Source: Paenibacillus_E allorhizoplanae
GTDB taxonomy: Bacteria; Bacillota; Bacilli; Paenibacillales; NBRC-103111
Direction of reading: 5' to 3'
DNA length: 64,000 nucleotides
Assembly: GCF_927798215.1 (NCBI RefSeq)
Contig: NZ_CAKMMW010000001.1
Span: 682,001 to 746,000, forward strand
Below the pieces are notes generated by a model. The model worked only from the letters and a program-made list of their open reading frames with translations. It did no database searches and was not told the DNA's origin. Within the stretch, counting starts at the first letter, position 1; each line of letters begins with the position of its first letter. Shown here in pieces: positions 44,446 through 52,900 of the stretch. The translations under genes and the position numbers were made by a program.

Positions 44446-45998
44446 TTAATGTAGTAGTAGCAGAAGATAAACATCCGATTTTGCGCAGCATTGTTAAAAA
44501 AATAGAAGATTATAGCCCCGATCTAAGGATCGTAGGCGAATTCACAGACGGAATTTCCGCGTTGCAAATGATTAAACAGGTGAAGCCGCATATTGTGTTT
44601 ACCGATATTCGGATGCCTGGTATGGATGGGCTTAAGCTCATTTCCGAAGTGAAGGAGCAAGCACCAGATACGATATTTATAATCATTAGTGGGTACGGGG
44701 AGTTTGATTATGCGAGGCAAGCGATGCAGCTTGGCGTCACGGAATATCTGCTTAAGCCTGTTACGCAGAAGTCGATCTTTGAAGTATTAGATAAAGCCGT
44801 GCAACGCGTAACTACAAGCAGGCAAACCAAGGAATATCATATATTTTCGCATGCGATCAAAAGCTGGAACAATACTTCGCAAGCAATTGATCACGGAGAA
44901 TTACCCTACGACAGCTACTTTATTATGCTGATCTGCGCAGGCACATTCTCCAAATTTCTAATCGATGTCGCGAACCCATTGCATGATTTCTGGCTGCAAA
45001 CAGATCTTTCCACGCTTCTCAATTCCCAATTCCCCGATCTCGAACCATTTTGGGTGCTTGACGGACAAGCGATGAATGAAGCAGTCGTTGTATTTAGTTG
45101 CAGCCATGGTAATGAATTAGATTTTCAAACAATGATTGATTGTATGATGGAGAAATTACCCACATCGGGAGTCCCCCTGACCGTTGCAATTAGCAACCAG
45201 GTATCAAAGATCCCTAATTTGAAGCTGGAGTACCAAATGACAAGAGCTGGTTTGCAAAAATACATGCAATTTGGCAAATCAAGTGTCGTCATTGCGAAGG
45301 ACGCGAAGCTAAACTCGCCGAATGATCCTGGGCTTGAGCAAGCGATTGATGAGCAGAAACTCGTTTCACTCGTCAAGCTTAAGAAGAGGCTGCCGTTTTT
45401 TACCGAAATCGAGTCCATTATGGCTCGTTGGAAAGCAAACGATTTTACACAGAGTGCTATAGAAGCATCTATGCTTCAGATAATAAGTGCATGCAGCAGA
45501 GCAATCGTAGACAAGCGTATCACGGACAGCGATTTGAAGCTGGAACTAGATGAAATCATATCAATTTCCAAAGACTATCCCTCTCTCTTGCGAAATGTTT
45601 CATTCCTATTTGAGAACTTTTTTCTTCATCCAGGGAATTCCGAGCCGAACCCGAATTATGTCAAGGAAATCATGGAGCAAGTCGATTCCTACCTTCAGGC
45701 GCAGCTGTCCGCTGAAATTTCCATCAACGACATTGCGGATCGGGTGAACTTGAACGTATCGTACTTGAGTAGGGAATTTAAAAAATATAAAGGCATCGCT
45801 CCTATTGAGTACCTGACTCAAATTAGAATCGACAAAGCCAAACAATTGCTTACGGACGACTCGAACCTAATGTTTAAAGATATTGCCACTTTAGTCGGAT
45901 ACAGCAATCAATACTACTTCAGCAAAGTATTTAAGTTCATTACGGGCTTAACGCCAACGGAATACAAAAAATCCTTTCATAAGGAATCGAATAGTTAA
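44442..45998 (+). CDS. YesN-family AraC-type response regulator
   Basis: 518 aa. Receiver with Asp55 (VFTDIRMPG), a middle region, and C-terminal AraC HTH about 415-515 (ISINDIADRVNLNVSYLSREF; FKDIATLVGYSNQYYFSKVFKF). Coupled to the kinase by an ATGA overlap, with GGAGG 10 nt upstream. Probably controls the divergent import operon. Its HTH differs from those of the orphan regulators. Confidence 0.94.
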   Translation: MINVVVAEDKHPILRSIVKKIEDYSPDLRIVGEFTDGISALQMIKQVKPHIVFTDIRMPGMDGLKLISEVKEQAPDTIFIIISGYGEFDYARQAMQLGVTEYLLKPVTQKSIFEVLDKAVQRVTTSRQTKEYHIFSHAIKSWNNTSQAIDHGELPYDSYFIMLICAGTFSKFLIDVANPLHDFWLQTDLSTLLNSQFPDLEPFWVLDGQAMNEAVVVFSCSHGNELDFQTMIDCMMEKLPTSGVPLTVAISNQVSKIPNLKLEYQMTRAGLQKYMQFGKSSVVIAKDAKLNSPNDPGLEQAIDEQKLVSLVKLKKRLPFFTEIESIMARWKANDFTQSAIEASMLQIISACSRAIVDKRITDSDLKLELDEIISISKDYPSLLRNVSFLFENFFLHPGNSEPNPNYVKEIMEQVDSYLQAQLSAEISINDIADRVNLNVSYLSREFKKYKGIAPIEYLTQIRIDKAKQLLTDDSNLMFKDIATLVGYSNQYYFSKVFKFITGLTPTEYKKSFHKESNS

Positions 45999-46058
45999 TG
46001 GAGTGTTGACATTATTTTAAGTAGACCTCCAATGCCAAAAGTTGTTAATTAGCAAAGA

Positions 46059-46107
46059 AACAGCGGCAGTTCATGACTGAGAAATAAAGTCATTGACTGT
46101 CGCTGTT
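46059..46107. terminator. bidirectional terminator between the regulator and secreted GH110 genes
   Basis: Near-perfect inverted repeat (AACAGCGGCAGTTCATGACT / AGTCATTGACTGTCGCTGTT) between convergent genes, with A/T-rich flanks on both sides (TTTTAACTCAATTTTT on plus). Confidence 0.85.
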
Positions 46108-46119
46108 TTAACTCAATTT

Positions 46120-49100
46120 TTATTGCAGTATCGCTTTGGCTACGATGGCGAGGTCAACAATATCAACCTTACCGTCATGATTCACGTCTGCTTTTTCATT
46201 CCAACCCGCTTGACCTCGTTCTGTGCCGAATATCCCTGCAACAATTGCCAAGTCTCCTATAGAGATGCTTCTGTCTCCATTGACATTTGCGGTTATTTTC
46301 TTGCTTTCAAATACTTGAATGGCTGCTTCCAGTGCTGTTTTCGCGCTGTCCACTTGCTGCTGAGTGGCGTTCAAATTATTGGCTGTTACACGGGCCGTAT
46401 CGATAGCCGACTGCAATTGCGCTTTGGAGCCAATCACGTACAGACCGTCTTCACTGCCTTCCACTGCTGCAGTGTACTTCGTCTGAGCACTTGCAATCGA
46501 CGCATTCAGGAGCGACTTATCTACTGGTGTACTTGGTATCCTTATTTGCAACTCGTTGGAGGCTCCGCCAATCTGCAGCTCATTGCCCTGTCCGTTCGCA
46601 ATCAATACGCTTCCTACAGAAATGGTCGTATTGGATGTCTGGGATAGAGATTTGGCCGTGAATTTGAATGAGAGTATATCGCCTTGGGAAGATACGTTCG
46701 CTCCCACACTGGCAGCCACAATCCGGATTTGACCCGGCGTAATCTCCCTTTGATAGACTTGGAATCCGTCTTTTACCGAAGTAACCGATTCGAATTGCAA
46801 CTTCGTTGGATCATAATTAAGCGTCAAATCCTGAGCTTTCAGTTGCTGGTATACGCTTTGTGTGACGTTGCTAAGTCCCATCGTTACATCGAATGTTTGG
46901 CCGACAGTTATTTCCTGTAAACCTGTCAATGTAGACTTAGGCAATAACGCTGTTGGCAGCACATTCACGCTGATGCTCGTGGTCAATGCTACGTTGTTCG
47001 GATTTACCACACCTGCGGGCAGGGTGACAGTTCCATTCACTGTGAAAGTCTGTGCCGCCATTACAGCCGGGTCATAGTTTGCTGCATCTACATTCCAAGT
47101 TACATTAGCAGTCTTGCTTCCTGAATCGGTAACCAATTCTACTGTAGAAGGCAAGCCAAGGGCTGCTGCCGACTTTGCTGTTCCATTAGCTACCCCTGTG
47201 AGGTTAGCTGGCGCTGTTATGCTTATTAGCTTTATATCTGCACGTTCAATGTTTAATTCAGAGATGGAAGCAAAGCCGCCATGCCCGCTCGTCGCTGTCA
47301 ATCTCACGTATTTTGCCGATACTGGACTGATGGTTGCCGTTTTCTCAGAAGCATCATCCGCCCACGTACCGGACTTCATATTCGTAAAAGAAACCCCATC
47401 CGTACTTGTAGAAATGGTATATCCCGTAATATTACCGTTGGCAGTACCATCTTGTCTTGGCAGATATCTTAATTTCGAAATCGTGTAGCTTCCCCCAAGA
47501 TTGAGCGTTATGGACTGTGGGAGATAGGCCATCGGAGCCCATTCGGAATGCCAGAACGTTGAACTTTCCCCGTCAAACGCTTCACTTGCTTCGTTACCGC
47601 TGTGCTGGCTAGTAGCAGTTGCTGTTATTTGCGATTGAGGGATGTCATTCGGACTGGAACCCAACGGAACGTAATTATTGGTCCGTGTTACCGTAAAACC
47701 TTGAGATGGGTCAATTGTATCTGTATTCGTATACATATTTGAAAGCGTAATACTTTTGGTTATCCCGCTCTCCCCAAACGTAGTTCCGGATATGGTGACA
47801 GCTTTAGAGCCTTTGGCTGTAAGGCTTAATCCGCCTTCCTGAAATTTATTATTCGTGAAGTTAAATCCGTTAACGCTGCCAGCATAAATGGAGGTGGTAC
47901 CGCCAGTCATATAAAAAGTATTATTATTAATACTGATGTTGCTGTGTACCGTTTGATCAGGATTCGTTGATGACGCGCTTGGTTCGATGCTGATTACAGA
48001 ATTACCTGGGTTGTTGAACGTATTATTGCTAATCGTCACGTTCCTGACCATACCGGATTCAAACCAACTGTTGGCATCGTCAGCAATCAGGATTGCGCTC
48101 ATTTCCGTTCTGTTGAATGTATTATGATCGATCAAAACATTTCCGCGGGTTGTGACCAGAATTCCTCTTGTCGGAATAGATTCGAAAGTAGAATTGGTGA
48201 TTGTGACGTCTGGATTCCAGGTTGCATTCTCTACAAAATACGTATTGACTGAAATTGAGCTTGGAACATCTTGATCCAGTGTCAAAAGAATATTGTAATC
48301 GTCCACTCGAGTCACGCCGGTTACTATAGCGCTTCCATTGGCAAGCAGGTTGGAGCCTTTAATATAATCAATTTTGTCCCCGACAGCAAATGCGTCAAAG
48401 CCCCAGCTCTCGTTATGCTTAAACTGTACTTTGATCTGGTTGGAAGACGGTTTGTCAACGATCTGCAGATGCGTGCCGTGAACGTTAATCGGATCATCGT
48501 GCGCTCCAAAAAAATGCGAGTTGTTAACCGTTATCTGCCCTTTACAACCTGAAATTTGCATAAAATCAGCCATAGAGGCATTCGTTCGCCCACTGCCCGT
48601 TTTCGGAGCGAAATTCAGTTGCTCAAAGTTAAGATTTTCACTATATTGCCCAACGATGCCTAGTCCGGGAGCAGCATAGAAGTTCACCCCTGTCCACGTT
48701 ATATCTTTACTTCTGTAAATAAAAGCTCCTTCTTCCTTGCGGGAGTCGTTTCTGATTTGATAGGTATGGCCAACTGTCACGTTCGGAGCGCTTGTGTAAG
48801 TAAACCTTACTTTCCTGTTCCCTAAATCCTGCACACTAGAAGGGTTTCCAAGAGCATTCCAAACTCTCCACGTTTTTTTGGAAATTGGATCGTATTCCTG
48901 GGTTTGAGTAACATTCGCATATCCTCGCGCCACCCAATTGTCAATCGCGTTACCATTGCTGTCCACTTCTCCTGTCCATTGCAACTGATTATTTACAACC
49001 TTATATAAGGAATCTGGGTGAATATTCATATCAATATAATTGTTGCCGACTGCTGCAACCGTTATTTCAGACATAACCGGGCGCTTGAAATCAAAACTGA

Positions 49101-49593
49101 TGTTATTCATCTTTACATTAACAGCATGATCAAATACGATCGGCGTCACCACACCATGAAACATCAGAGACGATCCGTTGCCTCGTATCGTTAAGTCGCT
49201 GATATCTTTAAACAAAAGTCCAACCTTTCTCCAACCTCCAGGCGCTTTTGCAGCATTAGTTGTATTGGAAATATAGTATTGGGCATCAATGGCAGAGGAA
49301 TCCTTAAAATGATAGGTAGCTGCCGGAAAATCAAGTATAACCGGTTTTGTTGCCGTTTTCGCTGCTGCTATCGCTTCATTGACAGCTGGACCCGCATCAT
49401 CTCCGGAGTAGGAGACGGTTATAACCGAATACGTTACGCCGTTTATCAATTCCGATGTCAGTGTATAATTTGTTGAAGCAGCATTTGTCCGTGGTATCAG
49501 AAACATCATTGTGAATAGTACTACAAATATCGTCGATACTAAAACTCTAGAAATTAAACATTTTTCAATTTGAAGCATTCTAGTTGTAGACAT
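46120..49593 (-). CDS. secreted GH110 alpha-1,3-galactosidase with F5/8C, Ig-like, cohesin, FIVAR and dockerin
   Basis: 1157 aa from ATG 49593 (AAGGTGGGG upstream; frame open to 49656). Signal peptide about 1-38. The GH110 catalytic beta-helix about 45-645 has SLMFHGVVTPIVFDHA, ISFDFKRPVMSEITV and GAHDDPINVHGTHL (Asp366-Asp367). Then F5/8C about 651-786, a Big_4-type Ig-like domain about 787-883, cohesin-like about 884-1024, a FIVAR domain about 1025-1101 (Ala-rich helical, NATQQQVDSAKTALEAAI) and dockerin about 1102-1157 (NVNGDRSISIGD; DVNHDGKVDIVD). The Big_4-cohesin-FIVAR-dockerin tail is nearly the same as in the neighbouring GH2 gene. FIVAR next to dockerin is known from Clostridium perfringens toxin-associated glycosidases. 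Removes alpha-1,3-Gal outside the cell. Confidence 0.92.
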   Translation of the reverse strand: MSTTRMLQIEKCLISRVLVSTIFVVLFTMMFLIPRTNAASTNYTLTSELINGVTYSVITVSYSGDDAGPAVNEAIAAAKTATKPVILDFPAATYHFKDSSAIDAQYYISNTTNAAKAPGGWRKVGLLFKDISDLTIRGNGSSLMFHGVVTPIVFDHAVNVKMNNISFDFKRPVMSEITVAAVGNNYIDMNIHPDSLYKVVNNQLQWTGEVDSNGNAIDNWVARGYANVTQTQEYDPISKKTWRVWNALGNPSSVQDLGNRKVRFTYTSAPNVTVGHTYQIRNDSRKEEGAFIYRSKDITWTGVNFYAAPGLGIVGQYSENLNFEQLNFAPKTGSGRTNASMADFMQISGCKGQITVNNSHFFGAHDDPINVHGTHLQIVDKPSSNQIKVQFKHNESWGFDAFAVGDKIDYIKGSNLLANGSAIVTGVTRVDDYNILLTLDQDVPSSISVNTYFVENATWNPDVTITNSTFESIPTRGILVTTRGNVLIDHNTFNRTEMSAILIADDANSWFESGMVRNVTISNNTFNNPGNSVISIEPSASSTNPDQTVHSNISINNNTFYMTGGTTSIYAGSVNGFNFTNNKFQEGGLSLTAKGSKAVTISGTTFGESGITKSITLSNMYTNTDTIDPSQGFTVTRTNNYVPLGSSPNDIPQSQITATATSQHSGNEASEAFDGESSTFWHSEWAPMAYLPQSITLNLGGSYTISKLRYLPRQDGTANGNITGYTISTSTDGVSFTNMKSGTWADDASEKTATISPVSAKYVRLTATSGHGGFASISELNIERADIKLISITAPANLTGVANGTAKSAAALGLPSTVELVTDSGSKTANVTWNVDAANYDPAVMAAQTFTVNGTVTLPAGVVNPNNVALTTSISVNVLPTALLPKSTLTGLQEITVGQTFDVTMGLSNVTQSVYQQLKAQDLTLNYDPTKLQFESVTSVKDGFQVYQREITPGQIRIVAASVGANVSSQGDILSFKFTAKSLSQTSNTTISVGSVLIANGQGNELQIGGASNELQIRIPSTPVDKSLLNASIASAQTKYTAAVEGSEDGLYVIGSKAQLQSAIDTARVTANNLNATQQQVDSAKTALEAAIQVFESKKITANVNGDRSISIGDLAIVAGIFGTERGQAGWNEKADVNHDGKVDIVDLAIVAKAILQ

Positions 49594-49658
49594 ATTGTCC
49601 CCACCTTTCTTCTTTGTGAAATAACAACTCGAATTTTGTTGAAATTTCTTTTTCAATC

Positions 49659-49714
49659 ATCATATAATTATTGAAAGCGCAAACACATGATAGAATCTAT
49701 CATATTCATGATAT
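49659..49714 (-). promoter_or_regulatory. secreted GH110 promoter: ATATCAT/CTATCAT boxes 21 bp apart plus cre-like site
   Basis: Minus strand: ATATCAT (49708-49714) and CTATCAT (49687-49693), 21 bp apart; cre-like TGTTTGCGCTTTCA (49672-49685); -10-like TATGAT (49659-49664). Geometry matches the GH95 and GH101 promoters. Confidence 0.65.
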
Positions 49715-49886
49715 TTTTCTCACTTTCGAACCCCATTTTGTTGCAGATCATTATCCTGTAACCTCATTGCCAGGTATCATTTTGTAAAATTATGGGCTAT
49801 TGGGGCGAAAAACAAGGAGGGTGTAGCAAAAGTAGAGATTAAAGAGAGAGGGGCACGCTTGATGGTTAAAGAATACATTTTAAAAA
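49715..49886. other. unassigned intergenic stretch between secreted GH110 and GH2 genes
   Basis: Between the GH110 promoter and the GH2 terminator there are about 170 nt with no recognisable gene. A GGAGGGTG followed by a stop, and a short plus-strand frame from about 49862 that runs into antisense of GH2, are not convincing. It may be remnant DNA. Confidence 0.3.
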
Positions 49887-49932
49887 GCAACAAAGGAGTT
49901 AAGCAGCTTGATGTGCTTAACTCCTTTGTTGC
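49887..49932 (-). terminator. terminator of the GH2 gene
   Basis: Perfect inverted repeat GCAACAAAGGAGTTAAGCA / TGCTTAACTCCTTTGTTGC with an 8-nt loop. T-rich in both directions (TTTTTT on plus, TTTTTAAAA on minus). Confidence 0.9.
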
Positions 49933-49959
49933 TTTTTTCGTCTATTTCCGTTTAGAGGT

Positions 49960-52900
49960 TTATTGCAGTATCGCTTTGGCTACGATGGCGAGGTCAACAA
50001 TATCAACCTTACCGTCATGATTCACGTCTGCTTTTTCATTCCAACCCGCTTGACCTCGTTGTTTGTCGTAAGCAGTTGCAACGAGAGCCAAGTCTCCAAC
50101 TGAAACGCCGCCTCCATTGATATCAGCGGTTATTTTTTTGCTTTCAAACACTTCAACCGCTACTTCCAATGTAGCTTTTGCACTATTCACTTGCTGCTGA
50201 GTAGCATTCGGTTCGTTGACCGTCGCACGGGCCAATTCCATAGCCGACTGCAATTGCGCTTTGGAGCCAATCGTGTACAGACCGTCTATGTTGCCTTCCA
50301 CTGCTGCAGTGTATTTCGCTTGAGCACTTGCAATCGACGCATTCAGGAGCGATTTATCTACAGGCTGTGTACTTGGTATATTTATTTGCAACTCGCGGGA
50401 GACTCCGCCGATCTGCAGCTCATTCCCCTGTTCGTTCGCAATCACTACACTTTCTACAGAAATGGTCGATTTGGATGTCTGGGATAGAGATTTGGCCGTG
50501 AATTTGATTGAGAACATATCACCTTGGGAAGATACTTTCGCGCCCACACTGGCAGCCACAATCCGGATTTGGCCCGGCACTGTCTCCTTTTGATAGACTT
50601 GGAATCCGTCTGTAACCGAAGTAACAGATTCGAATTGCAACTTCGCTGGATCATAGTGAAGCGTCAAATCCTGAGCTTTCAATTGCTGGTATACGCTTTG
50701 TGTGACGTTGCTAAGTCCCATTGTTACATCGAATGTTTGGCCGGTAGTTACCTCTTGTAAACCTGTCAATGTAGACTGAGGCAATAACGCTGTTGGCAGC
50801 ACATTCACGCTGATGCTCGTGGTCAATACTACGTTGTTTGGATTTACCACACCTACGGGCAGGGTGACAGTTCCATTCACTGTGAAAGTCTGTTCCGTCT
50901 TTACAGCCGGATTATAGCTTGCTGCATCTACATTCCAAGCCACATTAGCATTCTTGCTTCCCGAATCAGTAACTAATTCTACTGTAGAAGGTAAACCAAG
51001 GGATGCTGCCGACTTTGCTGTTCCGTTAGCTACCCCTGTGAGGTTAGCTGGCACTGTTATTCTTATAAGTTGTGGTATTTTGGGGGATTCTTTAAATACA
51101 TTGATCTCGGCTGCCGATGCATATCCGCCTACTCCTGCGGTTACTTTCAGTTGAATAAAGGACGTTCTCGTCACCGGGAACTCCGCTGTTTTCTCCTCGG
51201 CGTCTTCAGCCCAAGTTCCACTTATTACTTCGGTGTACTGGATGCCATCCATACTCGCATAGACATTGTAGGCTGTAATCATTCCATTACCTTGCCCGTC
51301 TTGTCTAGGGAGAACCTTAATTTTATTCAAGTCGTAAGTACCGCCAAGATTCAATGTGATCGATTGCGGCAGCGGATTAGACTTATCCCACTTCGTATGC
51401 CAAATGGTATTTGGATCTCCATCGAGCACCATGGATGCTGCATTATTTTCGCCAAACAATTCCTCACTTGTTGCTGATGCCGTCATCTGCGAATGAGGGA
51501 TTTGGTTCGATGCAACTGTACCTGAATCCGTAGGCTTGTTGCCGTATACTTCTAACTCGGTGATCGCCATACCGCCGGTATTGGCCGAGTACGGAGTTGC
51601 GTTCTCCATACCGATTCGAATCTTTGTCGTGGTGACCATGTCAAAAGTTACTGCGCTTGCTTGATTGGATGCAGTTGCCCATATAACATTTTGGTTACCT
51701 GCAGAAACCCAATGTAAACCATCCCAATACTGAACATCTAACGATTTCGGAAGATTGGTTGTTGGTGCAGTACCACCAGTGGTGAAGTACAGCTTGATAG
51801 AACTAAAGGTATTGAGTTGAGGCCAATTTACCTGCACAAACTCATAAGGACGTGTTTTGTTGACAGCTGGTAAATTTGCTGTCGCAGCTATGCTGTATTT
51901 GTTGGTCCATCCTCCGCTAGTCTTATTTCCATCCAACATTAAATTCGGATATGAGCTTCCGTTTGTGAACGTCGCCGTAGCTATGGGACCGGTTTCCGAA
52001 ACAGTATCTTGGGACCCTGTACCTGCTACACTAGCAGCAAGATTAACGTTTGGAGTGAAGTTATTCGAAACATTGATTGTGGCAATTGCTTTATGAGTTA
52101 GATCAGCAATTTGGCCTTCGACCGTTATGGTACCGCTAGCTTGAACCTGACTTAATGTAAGACTAGGCCAAACTACCGGCTTGCTAATGCTGAGACCATT
52201 CGTAAAGTTGACTTTTACATGTGCCGGCAAAACCGGTATGTCTCCAGTTGCCACGGATAGGTTAACGGAAGCATTAGCAAAATCATATACATTCACATTA
52301 GCAACTGCTTGGAGACCGCCTACTTGCGCAGTGGCCTTGAAAGCTCCCACGACGTTTGTGGATGGGACATTCGTCCAATTTACAGATGACTGAGAAGTCG
52401 TACCATCAGCATGAACAACTGTAACATTGGACGGCAGGTTAACCGTACTGTCCTTCATAACGCTAACATTTAGCGGCAATATGCCGGCGTTGCCCGTCGC
52501 GTTTGCCGCTTGAGCAAATACTGTAGCCTGTGCTGGCAAAGAGCCATCAAATGATGCATGGACCGTGATTGGACCCATATGGCCTTTGTTGGACTGAACA
52601 ATGACCAATACCTTGCCATTGTATGCACTGCGTTCGGAGTGCGTATTGCGCTCAACATTCCCCCACTTGTAGAGCTCGTTGCTCTCCTGCTTGCCATTGT
52701 CCACCCCGACGATAGCACCGCCTGTTACATCAAACTTAACTAAATTGCCTGCATCCGGCACTATATTTCCGTCCTTGTCGACAATATCAGCCTCAATGTA
52801 GGAAAGACTTCTGCCGTCTGCTGTAATTACATTTTTGTCAGGAGTCATACTTACCGTGTACGCTTGGCCAGCCGTTTTAACTACATCCGTCGCTGTAACC

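Noticed and set aside
46093..46647. Plus-strand open frame of 184 codons antisense to the GH110 dockerin/FIVAR end
   Set aside because: A shadow of the minus-strand coding frame; the same shadow appears opposite the GH2 tail, and it starts inside the bidirectional terminator.
49862..49960. Short plus-strand frame after GGAGGGTG near the GH2 terminator
   Set aside because: It reads through the terminator hairpin into antisense of GH2 and matches no family I know.
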